Origin: JANQGH01 sp039177555
GTDB lineage: Bacteria > Pseudomonadota > Alphaproteobacteria > DSM-16000 > Inquilinaceae
Direction: 5' to 3'
Length of the DNA stretch: 64,000 nt
Assembly: GCA_039177555.1 (NCBI GenBank)
Contig: JBCDFV010000009.1
Location: forward strand, 62,001-126,000
The notes under the pieces are model-generated. The model made no database searches. It was not told the DNA's origin and saw only the letters and a program-made list of their open reading frames with translations. The position numbers were made by a program, and so were the translations under genes. Numbering within the stretch: the first letter of the stretch is position 1; every line of letters begins with the position of its first letter. Of the stretch, positions 50,931 to 59,772 are shown piece by piece.

Positions 50931-52700
50931 CTAGTGATTGTCGCGGGGGAGATTGCGGCCGATGCGCTGATAAGCGGTTGCCAGTTCCAGGCAACCGCCC
51001 TGCGCCAACTGGCCGACATGGCTGCGGTAGATTTCCTGCCATGGCGTCTGGTGCTCCAGGTCCGGCGCCGACCAGGCATCACGGCGGGCTTGCCATTCCG
51101 CCTCCGGAACAACGGCGTTCAGCGTGCCGTTCTCGACGTCCAGCCGTACCGTATCGCCGGTGCGAAGCAGGGCGAGACCGCCGCCGACCACGGCTTCGGG
51201 GGAAGCGTTGAGGATGGACGGGCTCTCCGACGTACCGGACTGGCGGCCGTCGCCGACGGTCGGCAGATGGTTGATGCCCCTTTGGATGAGCGCGTCGGGC
51301 GGCTGCATGTTAACCACCTCCGCCGAGCCCGGATAACCGACGCAGCCGACATTGCGGATGAAAAGGATGGTCTTTTCGTCGATGCCGAGCGACGGGTCGT
51401 TGACCCGCTCGTGATAATCCTCAGGCCCCTCGAACACGACCGCACGGGCTTCGAACACGCCGTCTTGGAGGAAGCGGGCGCGGAAATCCTCGGAAATGAC
51501 CGAGGTTTTCATCAAGGCGCTGTCGAACAGGTTCCCGGTCAGCACGATGAACCCGGCCTTCGGGCGAAGCGGTTTATCGACGGGGCGAATAACCGCATGA
51601 TCACCGCTGCGGGCACCGTCCAGCGCCTGGGCGACCGGCACGCCTGACGCCGTCATGACGTCGCCGTGCAGATGGCCTGCCGCGAGAAGCTCGCCCATCA
51701 CCGCCGGCACGCCGCCCGCCCGGAAGAAGCTTTCACCCAGATATTCGCCCGCGGGCTGCATATTGACGAGAAGCGGCAGATCGAAACCGACCCGCTGCCA
51801 GTCGAAGACATCGAGAGCGACTCCGGCGTGGCGCGCGACGGCCTGCAAATGCGGGGGCGCGTTGGTGGAACCGCCGATGGCCGTGTTGACCCTAATCGCA
51901 TTTTCGAAGGCCTTACGGGTCAGGATGTCGCTGGGCTTGAGATCGTCATAGGCCATCTCCACGGCACGCCTGCCGGTCCGAAACGCCATTTCCATGCGCT
52001 CGCGGAAAGGCGCGGGGATCGCCGAGGAACCCGGCAGCGTCATGCCCAGCGCTTCGGCCATGGCGTTCATGGTCGATGCGGTGCCCATGGTGTTGCAGTG
52101 GCCCAACGACGGCGCCGAGGCGCAGGCCCGGCCGATGAACTCCTCATAGTCGATCTTGCCCTCGGCCAGCAGGCGCCGGGATTCCCAAACGATGGAGCCC
52201 GAGCCGGCGCGCTTTCCCTTCCACCAGCCGTCGAGCATCGGGCCGCCATTGAGCACGATGGCCGGAAGATCCAGGGTGGCCGCGCCCATCAGCATGGCCG
52301 GCGTGGTCTTGTCGCAGCCGGTGGTCAGCACCACCGCGTCGATGGGATAGCCATGCAGCACTTCCACCAGGCTCAAGTAAGCGAGGTTGCGGTCCAGCGC
52401 GGCCGTCGGTCGTTTGCCGGTCTCTTGAATCGGATGCACCGGAAACTCCATCGGGATGCCGCCGGCATCGCGGATGCCGGCCTTGATCCGGTCCATCAGG
52501 AATACGTGGATTTTGTTGCACGGCACCAGTTCCGAGCCGGTGTTGGCGATGCCGATCACCGGCCGGCCCGATTGCAGTTCCTCGCGGGTGAAGGTCTGGT
52601 TCTGATACCGCTCCAGATAGAGAGCGGTCATGCCCGGATTGTTGGGGTTGTCGAACCATTCCTGGCTGCGAAAGCGCTTACCGGCGCGTGTCGATGACAT
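50931..52700 (-). CDS. IlvD/Edd family sugar-acid dehydratase (xylonate/arabinonate type)
   Basis: This 589-residue iron-sulfur dehydratase has cluster cysteines C61 (PCNKIH), C129 (TTGCDKTTPAM) and C202 (GHCNTMGT). The opening RSQEWFDNPNNPGMTALYLERY and the ELQSGRPVIGIANTGSEL stretch place it with the XylD/AraC pentonate dehydratases rather than with IlvD or Edd. It would turn an aldonate such as xylonate or arabinonate into the 2-keto-3-deoxy acid. It is followed upstream by an SDR and DenD, and a XylX-like protein that could take the product lies 7 kb away. Substrate by homology only. Confidence 0.88.
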   Translation of the reverse strand: MSSTRAGKRFRSQEWFDNPNNPGMTALYLERYQNQTFTREELQSGRPVIGIANTGSELVPCNKIHVFLMDRIKAGIRDAGGIPMEFPVHPIQETGKRPTAALDRNLAYLSLVEVLHGYPIDAVVLTTGCDKTTPAMLMGAATLDLPAIVLNGGPMLDGWWKGKRAGSGSIVWESRRLLAEGKIDYEEFIGRACASAPSLGHCNTMGTASTMNAMAEALGMTLPGSSAIPAPFRERMEMAFRTGRRAVEMAYDDLKPSDILTRKAFENAIRVNTAIGGSTNAPPHLQAVARHAGVALDVFDWQRVGFDLPLLVNMQPAGEYLGESFFRAGGVPAVMGELLAAGHLHGDVMTASGVPVAQALDGARSGDHAVIRPVDKPLRPKAGFIVLTGNLFDSALMKTSVISEDFRARFLQDGVFEARAVVFEGPEDYHERVNDPSLGIDEKTILFIRNVGCVGYPGSAEVVNMQPPDALIQRGINHLPTVGDGRQSGTSESPSILNASPEAVVGGGLALLRTGDTVRLDVENGTLNAVVPEAEWQARRDAWSAPDLEHQTPWQEIYRSHVGQLAQGGCLELATAYQRIGRNLPRDNH

Positions 52701-52736
52701 GATGGAGGCTCCTGAAATCCGGATTCTTGTCCTTGA

Positions 52737-53489
52737 TCAGCCGCGGCCGACGAAGGGCATCTTGAGCGCCATGACATTCATGGTCAGAACATTGGCATCG
52801 AGCGGCAAGGAGGCCATGTGCGCTACGGAGCGGCCGACATGGGCGGCATCGATGACCGGTTCCTGCGCGGTGGACCCGTCCGCCTGCAAAACGCCTTGCG
52901 GCATTCTCTCCGTCATGTCGGTCGCCGCATTGCCGATATCGATCTGGCCGACGGCGATGTCGAAGCGGCGGCCGTCCAACGCGCCGGACTTGGTCAGGCC
53001 CAGAACGCCGTGCTTGGTGGCGGTGTAGGGTGCCGAATGAAGGCGCGGGGTCGTCGCCGAGATCGATCCGTTGTTGATGATGCGTCCGCCGCGCGGGTCC
53101 TGCCGCTTCATGGCGCGGAACGCAGCCGCCATGCAGTAGAACATGCCCGACAGGTTGACATCCACCACCGCGCGCCAGTCTTCGGGGTCCAGTTCATCCA
53201 TGGGCACGGGCGGCGCGCCGGTTCCGGCATTGTTGAACAGGAGATCGACCCGGCCCCATTCGGCGGCAACCTTGTCGAACAGGGCGTTCACCGCCGCCAC
53301 GTCGGTCACATCGGTCGGAACGACGAGGCTGGACGCGCCGGTCGGATCGATCTCTTGTGCGGCATCGGCAAGCGGTGCCTCGCGCCGGCCGGCATAGGCG
53401 ACATGCCAGCCATCGTCGGCCAGCGCTCGGGCGACGGCGCGCCCGACGCCTGTGCCGGCCCCGGTTACGATCGCGGTCTTCCTGCTCAT
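52737..53489 (-). CDS. Short-chain dehydrogenase/reductase
   Basis: This 250-residue classical SDR has the cofactor motif TGAGTGVGRA at residues 9-18, NNAGTGAP near 89, and the catalytic serine and YTATK in the segment from GSISATTPRLHSAPYTATKHG near 141-161. YAGRREAPL near residue 34 suggests NADP binding. It lies 36 bases upstream of the dehydratase gene and the same distance from denD, so it probably oxidises a sugar, lactone precursor or sugar acid in the same route. No closer assignment is possible by eye. Confidence 0.9.
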   Translation of the reverse strand: MSRKTAIVTGAGTGVGRAVARALADDGWHVAYAGRREAPLADAAQEIDPTGASSLVVPTDVTDVAAVNALFDKVAAEWGRVDLLFNNAGTGAPPVPMDELDPEDWRAVVDVNLSGMFYCMAAAFRAMKRQDPRGGRIINNGSISATTPRLHSAPYTATKHGVLGLTKSGALDGRRFDIAVGQIDIGNAATDMTERMPQGVLQADGSTAQEPVIDAAHVGRSVAHMASLPLDANVLTMNVMALKMPFVGRG

Positions 53490-53525
53490 TGAGGTCGTTT
53501 CCTTTCAATCACGTGTGCGGTCCGC

Positions 53526-54521
53526 CTAGTTTGCGGCGGGCCCGGGCAGAGCGCCGCCCAGTTCGTCTTCGATGTGAACCTTGATGATGTCTTCAAAGCT
53601 GCCCTCGGTGATGAAGCCGAGCGCACGGGCGCGGCTCGCCTCATAATTCCCGCCCCAGCCGCCGACAATGTTGGCGACCAGCGGATCGGGCGCCGGGCGG
53701 ATCAGGTCGATGGCGCCCTGCCCGGCCACCGCACGCAGGGCCTCGATCTGTTCGGCCACGGTCGTGGAAAGACCCGGCATGTTCAGCGCCCGCCGATGGC
53801 CAAGCGACGCGGTGTCCATGCCGGCGGCGTGTAGGAAGAAGCCCGCGGCGCTGCGCGGACTGGCGTGCCAGTGGCGTGTGGTATCGGGCACCGGCAGGGC
53901 GGCGGGCTGACCGATCAGCGGCTCGCGGATAATGCCGGAGAAGAAACCCGACGCGGCCGCATTGGGCTTGCCCGGACGGATGCTGATGGTCGGCAGGCGC
54001 AGCGAGACGCCGTCAATCATGCCCTTGCGCGAGTAGTCGTTGATCAACAGTTCCGCGATGACCTTCTGGGTGCCGTAGCTTGTGCGCGGCGCGGGCGCGA
54101 AATCGTCGGGGATGCGGTTCGGGAAGGGCGGGCCGAAGACCGCCAGCGAGGAGGCGAAGACAAGACGCGGGCGATAGGCATCGCCGGCGTGGCGGACAGC
54201 CTCCAGCAGCGCGCGTGTGCCGTCGACATTGACCCGGTAGCCCTTGTCGAAGTGCACCTCCGCATCGGCCGAGACGACGGCCGCCAGATGGATGATGACC
54301 TCCGGACGGCCCTCGATCAGCTCCGCCGGCGCGGCGTAACCGCCGAGATCAGCCGCCCTGGCGGACACCCGACCGGTCGGCCAATCCGGCGCTTGCGGTG
54401 CGATCAGATCAACCAGCGAAAGCGCCGTGACCGTTCGGCCGCCAATGGTCGGGTCGGCCAGGATCGCCGACGTGATCTTGCGGCCGAGCATGCCGGCGGC
54501 GCCAATGATGAGAATGTGCAC
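53526..54521 (-). CDS. denD: D-erythronate dehydrogenase-like NAD-dependent enzyme
   Basis: This 331-residue extended-SDR protein resembles DenD, which oxidises D-erythronate to 2-keto-D-erythronate. The start is a GTG at 54521 with AAGGAG seven bases upstream. It shows ILIIGAAGMLGRKIT near residues 3-17, HLAAVVSADAE near 79, the YGTQK catalytic motif near 147 and LPTISIRPGKPNAAASGFFSGIIREPL near 174-200, a DenD-like stretch. The OtnK/OtnC/OtnI partners of the known erythronate route are not in the window. It is flanked by an SDR and a LacI regulator. Confidence 0.82.
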   Translation of the reverse strand: MHILIIGAAGMLGRKITSAILADPTIGGRTVTALSLVDLIAPQAPDWPTGRVSARAADLGGYAAPAELIEGRPEVIIHLAAVVSADAEVHFDKGYRVNVDGTRALLEAVRHAGDAYRPRLVFASSLAVFGPPFPNRIPDDFAPAPRTSYGTQKVIAELLINDYSRKGMIDGVSLRLPTISIRPGKPNAAASGFFSGIIREPLIGQPAALPVPDTTRHWHASPRSAAGFFLHAAGMDTASLGHRRALNMPGLSTTVAEQIEALRAVAGQGAIDLIRPAPDPLVANIVGGWGGNYEASRARALGFITEGSFEDIIKVHIEDELGGALPGPAAN

Positions 54522-54561
54522 GAAGTACTCCTTTGCGCGACAGCGCGTTCGCTGATGTGTC

Positions 54562-55599
54562 TTATGCCAAGGACGCCAGACGGGCGGTGCTTTGCCGCGC
54601 CATGATCTCGAAACCAAGATCGATGACCGCCGGGTCGGGCCGTTCGCCGGCTACCGCCGCGGCCAGCATCTCCACAGACCGGCACCCCATCTCGTAGCGC
54701 CGGGTGCGCACGCTGGTGATGGAGGGAAAGGCGGCCGCCTCCATATCGAAATCGTTGAAGCCGGCGATACCAAGCTGTTGCGGAACCCGCATGCCCTGGC
54801 GCTGGGCCTCGAACAGCGCGCCCAGCGCCAGATCGCCATTGTTGCAGAAAACGGCGTCCAGATCCGGCGCAAGGGCCAAGAAATCCGACAGCATCTCCGC
54901 GCCTTTGGAAACACTGGTCGCTTCGGGCGTCGTCAACACACGCTCGGGCTGATCGAGCCCGGCTTTTTCCATCGCCGCCCGATAGCCCGCCAGACGCCGT
55001 TGCGAGCGCGGGTCCATGCGCGCGCCCAGGAACCCGATTCTGCGATAGCCCTGCCCAAGCAGATGCTCGACCATCGCAGCGCCGGCGGCGGCTTGATCGA
55101 CGCCAATCATCAGATCCACCGGGTCGGGGCCGATCTCCATCATCTGCACGACCGGGCACCCCATCCCTTCGAGGATGCGTCGGCCATCCGCCGTCTGATT
55201 GTACCCGGTGACGATCACCCCGGCCGGCCTTTGCGTGGCCAGTACGCGCAGCAGTTCCGTCTCGCGCGCGGCGACATAGCGGCTGGTGACGAACTGGATC
55301 TCGAAGGCAGTCTTCTCAGCGGCGTCGAGCATGCCGCTGAGCACTTCGGCGAACACCCAGTTGGCGACCGACGGAATGATCACGCCGATGATGTTCGACC
55401 GGTTGGAGGCCAGCGCCTGCGCCGCCGGATTGGGCACATAGCCCAGCGCCCTTACCGCCTGCCGCACACGATCGCGCATTTCGGGCGACACGATCTCCGG
55501 CGTTCGAAGGGTTCGCGAGGCTGTGATAACGCTCACATTGGCATGAGACGCCACGTCTCTCAGCGTTACTGCCTTATTTTTCCTATATCTTTCCACCAT
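54562..55599 (-). CDS. LacI-family regulator of the sugar-acid cluster
   Basis: This 345-residue regulator has the LacI helix-turn-helix and hinge at residues 10-67 (VTLRDVASHANVSVITASRTLRTPE, then ALGYVPNPAAQALAS) and a sugar-binding core (IIGVIIPSVANWVFAEVLSGM). It resembles GntR-type repressors of gluconate and related acids. It is divergent from the TRAP importer genes across 263 bases that contain a TTGACA element and an imperfect dyad, and lies upstream of denD on its own strand, so it may control both arms. Confidence 0.92.
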   Translation of the reverse strand: MVERYRKNKAVTLRDVASHANVSVITASRTLRTPEIVSPEMRDRVRQAVRALGYVPNPAAQALASNRSNIIGVIIPSVANWVFAEVLSGMLDAAEKTAFEIQFVTSRYVAARETELLRVLATQRPAGVIVTGYNQTADGRRILEGMGCPVVQMMEIGPDPVDLMIGVDQAAAGAAMVEHLLGQGYRRIGFLGARMDPRSQRRLAGYRAAMEKAGLDQPERVLTTPEATSVSKGAEMLSDFLALAPDLDAVFCNNGDLALGALFEAQRQGMRVPQQLGIAGFNDFDMEAAAFPSITSVRTRRYEMGCRSVEMLAAAVAGERPDPAVIDLGFEIMARQSTARLASLA

Positions 55600-55638
55600 C
55601 CTGGAGTGTTGTTCCTTGCCGCAAACGGTGGATTTCTG

Positions 55639-55668
55639 TTGACAATGATATACGCTACCATCTAACTC
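55639..55668. promoter_or_regulatory. Candidate promoter and operator between LacI and TRAP genes
   Basis: A perfect TTGACA (55639-55644) faces the TRAP genes, overlapped by the imperfect dyad TGATATACGCTACCA (55646-55660). On the other strand TTGCTT and TATATC 16 bases apart could form a promoter for the LacI gene. A repressor bound to the dyad would block both. The -10 for the TRAP side (near 55662) is weak. Confidence 0.4.
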
Positions 55669-55862
55669 AAGCAAAAAGTAACAGTGCCGCTGAAAAGGCT
55701 GCGGCAGCGACGGGTCGGCGCCCAGCGCCCGGCCCATGGCGAGGGAGGACGACACGCCTTGCATGCCTGCGTTTCACGCCGCCTTCCGCGGCGCGACCTC
55801 AATCGGTGCCCGCATGGCGCAGACTTTTCCGCCGCCGTCGGCCGCGCGCACGGTGGCCAACG

Positions 55863-56405
55863 ATGACCCGCGCCACCGGCTGGATGGCGCGCGCGATCGA
55901 ATTCATGCTGTTTTGCCTGCTGGCCGGCATGGTTGTGATGGTTTTCGGCAACGTGGTGTTGCGTTACGTGTTCAACACCGGGCTGAACTTCTCCGAGGAG
56001 ATGTCGCGCTACTTCTTTGTCTGGCTGACCTTCATCGGCGCGGTTCTGACGTTCGCTGAGCATGGGCATATCGGCGTTGAGACGATGGTGCGGTTTTTCG
56101 GGCGGCGCGGCCGGCTGGTCTGCATGGTGCTGTCCAACCTCATCATTCTTCTGTGCGCGGCGGTGTTCTTGCATGGCACCTGGCAGCAGCACGCGATCAA
56201 CGCCTCGATGACGGCGCCGGTCGTCGGCATCTCGATGATCTGGGTCTTCGGCATTGGCTATTTCACTTCTGCGGGGATCGGCGCCATCGCGGCCTGGCGC
56301 CTGCTGCGCATCGCGACCGGGCGGATGAGCGACGCCGAGATCGCCCATTTCGCCGGCGAGTACGCGGAGAACGAGCAAGATCCTCATCAGGAAGGCCGGA
56401 TATGA
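55863..56405 (+). CDS. dctQ: TRAP transporter small permease (DctQ)
   Basis: This 180-residue inner-membrane protein has the four helices of DctQ. The conserved NVVLRYVFNTGLNFSEEMSRYFFVWLTFIGA lies near residues 30-60 and includes the FSEEMSRY signature. The ATG at 55863 has only a poor ribosome binding site, but the sequence upstream is not family-like. Its stop overlaps the dctM start (ATGA), as usual for this pair. It completes a three-part importer for a sugar acid or other organic anion. Confidence 0.92.
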   Translation: MTRATGWMARAIEFMLFCLLAGMVVMVFGNVVLRYVFNTGLNFSEEMSRYFFVWLTFIGAVLTFAEHGHIGVETMVRFFGRRGRLVCMVLSNLIILLCAAVFLHGTWQQHAINASMTAPVVGISMIWVFGIGYFTSAGIGAIAAWRLLRIATGRMSDAEIAHFAGEYAENEQDPHQEGRI

Positions 56406-57679
56406 CGATCGCCGTCTTCCTCGTCACCCTGTTCGGCACGCTGTCGCTGGGCGTTCCGGTGGCCTTTGCGCTGATGTTTTGCGGCGTCGTGCTGATGTTC
56501 TACATGGACATCTTCAACACCCAGATCGTCGCGCAGCAGATGATCTCCGGCGCCAACACCTTCACCTTGCTGGCAATTCCGTTCTTCTTGCTGGCCGGCG
56601 AACTGATGAATGCCGGCGGGCTGTCGAAACGCATCGTCGATTTCGCCATCTCCTGTGTCGGCCACATAAGAGGCGGGCTGGGCATCGTGGCGATCTTCGC
56701 CGCCGTGATCATGGCCAGCCTGTCGGGTTCGGCGGCAGCCGATTCGGCGGCGCTGGCCGCCATCCTGATCCCGATGATGCGCGATGCGGGCTACAATGTG
56801 CCGCGTTCGGCCGGGCTGATGGCGGCGGGCGGCGTGATCGCGCCGGTCATACCCCCCTCCATCGCGTTCATCATTTTCGGCGTAGCGGCCAATGTATCGA
56901 TCACCGGCCTGTTCATGGGCGGCATCGTTCCAGGCCTGATGATGGCGCTGTCGCTGACGGCGATGTGGATGTTCGTGGCGCGCAAGGAAGACGTGAAAAC
57001 CCTGCCCCGCCAATCGGGCCGGGTGCGCCTTCGGGCGTCGGTGGCGGCGATCTGGGCACTGATCATGCCGATCATCATTCTCGGCGGCATCCGGTTCGGC
57101 GTTTTCACGCCGACCGAAGCGGCGGTGATAGCGGCCGCCTACGCCATGTTCGTAGGCCTGGTCATCTACCGCGAACTGCGCGTCGGCCAGCTCTATGCGG
57201 TGTTCATCAGTGCCGCCAAGACCACGTCGGTGGTGCTCTTTCTGGTCGCCTCGGCGTTGGTCACGTCCTGGCTGATCACCCGCGCCAACATTCCCGCCGA
57301 GGTCGGCGACATCATCCAGCCGCTGATCGATCGGCCGCAGCTTCTGATGCTTGTGATCGTGCTGTTGGTGCTGGTCGTCGGCACGGTCCTCGACCTGGCG
57401 CCGACCATCCTGATCCTGTCGCCGGTCCTGATGCCGCTGGTGCGCGAGGCGGGGATCGATCCGGTCTATTTCGGCGTGGTGTTCGTCATGACGACCTGTA
57501 TCGGGCTGATCACGCCGCCGGTCGGGGTGGTGCTGAACGTGGTCAGCGGCGTCTCGCGCGTCCCCCTCGGCCAAGTGATCGTCGGCGTCGCGCCGTTCCT
57601 CATCGCCCAGGTCGTCGTCCTGGCCCTGCTCGTCGCCTTCCCGCAGATCGTGTTGGTGCCACTTGAGTTTCTAAGGTGA
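56402..57679 (+). CDS. dctM: TRAP transporter large permease (DctM)
   Basis: This 425-residue permease has about twelve helices and the DctM signatures AIPFFLLAGELMNAGGLSKRIVDFA near residues 57-81, MASLSGSAAADSAALAAILIPMM near 103-125, GGVIAPVIPPSIAFIIFG near 141-158, and TTCIGLITPPVGVVLNVV near 363-380. It couples uptake to the sodium gradient. It overlaps dctQ by four bases and is followed 76 bases later by the receptor gene. Confidence 0.94.
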   Translation: MTIAVFLVTLFGTLSLGVPVAFALMFCGVVLMFYMDIFNTQIVAQQMISGANTFTLLAIPFFLLAGELMNAGGLSKRIVDFAISCVGHIRGGLGIVAIFAAVIMASLSGSAAADSAALAAILIPMMRDAGYNVPRSAGLMAAGGVIAPVIPPSIAFIIFGVAANVSITGLFMGGIVPGLMMALSLTAMWMFVARKEDVKTLPRQSGRVRLRASVAAIWALIMPIIILGGIRFGVFTPTEAAVIAAAYAMFVGLVIYRELRVGQLYAVFISAAKTTSVVLFLVASALVTSWLITRANIPAEVGDIIQPLIDRPQLLMLVIVLLVLVVGTVLDLAPTILILSPVLMPLVREAGIDPVYFGVVFVMTTCIGLITPPVGVVLNVVSGVSRVPLGQVIVGVAPFLIAQVVVLALLVAFPQIVLVPLEFLR

Positions 57680-57755
57680 GGCGCACGGGCCGCCGCGGCC
57701 GGAAACCGCAAAGCCCGCAACCACTGCCCGCAACCCTCTGAGGAGAGAACCCACC

Positions 57756-58775
57756 ATGAAATCGACATCCAAAACTCTGGCCCGTCTGGGCGTCACGACC
57801 ATCCTGGCGCTTGGTGTCGCCACGCCGGCCCTGGCCGAAATCTCCGAGCGCACGATCACCGTGTCGAACGGCGTTTCCGAAACCCACCCGGTCGCCGATG
57901 GTGTCGAAGCCATGCGGGCCTGCATGACCGAACGCACCGACGGCGCCTGGACGCTGAACGCGTTCTGGTCGTCCTCGCTGGGCGACGATCTGCAGGCCAC
58001 GCAGGCGCTGCGTTCGGGTACTCAGGAAATGGTCATCACCTCGACCTCGCCGCTGGTCGGCATCGAGCCGGCGCTCGGCGTGTTCGACCTGCCGTTCCTG
58101 TTCGCCAACGCCGAAGAGGCGGACGCGATCCTGGACGGCGAGTTCGGCCAGATGATCAGCGACCAGCTGGCCGAAGCCAGCGTCGTGAACCTCGCCTACT
58201 GGGAGAATGGCTTCCGCAACCTCACCAATTCGGTGCGGCCGGTGGAAAGCCTTGACGATTTCGACGGCATGCGCGTGCGCGTGATGCAGAACAACATCTT
58301 CCTCGACACGTTCCAGACACTGGGCACCAACGCCACGCCGATGGCGTTCGGCGAAGTGTTCACCGCGCTTGAGACCGGGGCCATCGATGCCCAGGAAAAC
58401 CCGTTCGTGACCATCGAAACGTCGCAGTTCTACCAGGTGCAGGACTTCGTCTCGGCCACCCGCCACGCCTACACGCCGTTCATGGTGCTGTTCTCCGGGC
58501 CGATCTTCGGCACCTATTCCGAGGAAGAGCAGCAGATCCTGTTCGACTGCGCGGTGATCGGCCGCGACGTTCAGCGCGCCACGAGCCGGGCCCTGTCCGA
58601 CCAGTCGCTCGCCAACATCCAGGAAAACGGCATGCAGTACAACGAGCTGGACGAGGCGGAAATGCAGCGCATCCGGGATGCGGTGGCGCCGGTCTATGAC
58701 CGTCATGCGGAAACGATCGGTACCAACGTGGTCGACGGCATCCGCGACGCGCTGGCCGAACTGCGCAGTAACTGA
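57756..58775 (+). CDS. dctP: TRAP transporter substrate-binding protein (DctP)
   Basis: This 339-residue periplasmic receptor has a signal peptide (residues 1-27, ending ALAE) and a DctP domain. The substrate-carboxylate arginine is in FDGMRVRVMQN near residue 171, and EVFTALETGAIDAQENPFVTI near 200-220 is the family's pocket motif. GAGGAGAG precedes the ATG. With the LacI, DenD and dehydratase context its ligand is probably a C4-C6 sugar acid. A terminator-like hairpin follows the stop. Confidence 0.94.
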   Translation: MKSTSKTLARLGVTTILALGVATPALAEISERTITVSNGVSETHPVADGVEAMRACMTERTDGAWTLNAFWSSSLGDDLQATQALRSGTQEMVITSTSPLVGIEPALGVFDLPFLFANAEEADAILDGEFGQMISDQLAEASVVNLAYWENGFRNLTNSVRPVESLDDFDGMRVRVMQNNIFLDTFQTLGTNATPMAFGEVFTALETGAIDAQENPFVTIETSQFYQVQDFVSATRHAYTPFMVLFSGPIFGTYSEEEQQILFDCAVIGRDVQRATSRALSDQSLANIQENGMQYNELDEAEMQRIRDAVAPVYDRHAETIGTNVVDGIRDALAELRSN

Positions 58776-58796
58776 CGGGCGCGATGACCCTTGTGT

Positions 58797-58824
58797 GGCG
58801 GGGCCGGCGACGGCCCCGCCATTT
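58797..58824 (+). terminator. Terminator-like hairpin after dctP
   Basis: GGCGGGGCC (58797-58805) and GGCCCCGCC (58812-58820) form a perfect nine-base-pair stem with a six-base loop, followed by ATTT. It lies 21 bases after the dctP stop and probably lowers expression of the EamA gene relative to the receptor. Confidence 0.65.
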
Positions 58825-58841
58825 GCTTGGGTGGCAGCCTC

Positions 58842-59744
58842 ATGACACAGTTGGCACCTGCCGCGGCGCCTGGACGTCGGGCCGGCCCAGCGGGCCTCGG
58901 CATCGCCTTGATGCTGCTTGGCATGCTGCTGTTTGCGCTCAACGATACGCTCGGCAAATGGCTAGTGGCGACCTACACGGTCGGGCAGGTGCTCTTGCTG
59001 CGCAGCGCGACGGGTCTTGCGATCCTGGCGCCCTTGGTGCTGCGGCGCGGCGTCCTGACCGTCTGGCGGGTGGACAAGCCCGGCCTTCAGGTGCTGCGCG
59101 TGGCGCTGTCCACCGCCGAGGTCTTTTGCTTTTACTGGGCGGTACGGTTCCTGCCGCTGGCCGACGTCATGACGTTCTGGCTCGCCGCGCCGATATGGGT
59201 GGCGATGCTGTCGCCCTTTCTGCTTGGCGAGCGGATCGGCCTACGTCGTTGGCTTGCCATCATGATTGGTTTTGGCGGGGTGGTAATCGCGCTGGCGCCC
59301 TCCGGAGAACTGCATCCGGGCGCGACGCTGGTTGCCATCGTGGGCACGCTCTGCTTTGCCCTGATGCTGATCACCGGGCGGGCCTTGCGCGGCACGCCGG
59401 ACATCACGCTCGTGGTCTGGCAGATGGCCGGCGCCCTGGCGGTCGGCCTCGTGCTAGCGCCCATCGACTGGGTGCCGCCCGGCGCGGTGGACGTCGCGCT
59501 CTTGTGCGCGCTGGGCATAGTCGCGATGCTCGGCCATCTGTGCGTCAGCCGCGCTCTAAAGCTGGTTGACGCGGGCGTGGTCGCGCCGTTCCAATACACG
59601 CTTCTGCCCTGGGCCATCCTGCTGGGCTGGCTGTTCTTCGGCGACGCGCCAAGGCCGGACATGCTCTTGGGCGGGGCCATTATCGTGTCGGCCGGGCTCT
59701 ACATTTTCGTGCGCGAGCGTCGCCAAGCAGCGCGGCAAGCGTGA
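58842..59744 (+). CDS. EamA/DMT family transporter
   Basis: This 300-residue inner-membrane protein has ten predicted helices forming two EamA repeats. The first starts ALMLLGMLLFALNDTLGKWLVATY near residue 22 and the second GATLVAIVGTLCFALMLITGRAL near 161. Family members import or export metabolites such as amino acids, riboflavin or carnitine derivatives. It is placed between the TRAP receptor and the XylX-like gene, so it may move an intermediate of the same pathway. The ATG at 58842 avoids the terminator stem. Confidence 0.88.
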   Translation: MTQLAPAAAPGRRAGPAGLGIALMLLGMLLFALNDTLGKWLVATYTVGQVLLLRSATGLAILAPLVLRRGVLTVWRVDKPGLQVLRVALSTAEVFCFYWAVRFLPLADVMTFWLAAPIWVAMLSPFLLGERIGLRRWLAIMIGFGGVVIALAPSGELHPGATLVAIVGTLCFALMLITGRALRGTPDITLVVWQMAGALAVGLVLAPIDWVPPGAVDVALLCALGIVAMLGHLCVSRALKLVDAGVVAPFQYTLLPWAILLGWLFFGDAPRPDMLLGGAIIVSAGLYIFVRERRQAARQA

Positions 59745-59772
59745 ACCGACCCATCCACTTGGGACACCATCC

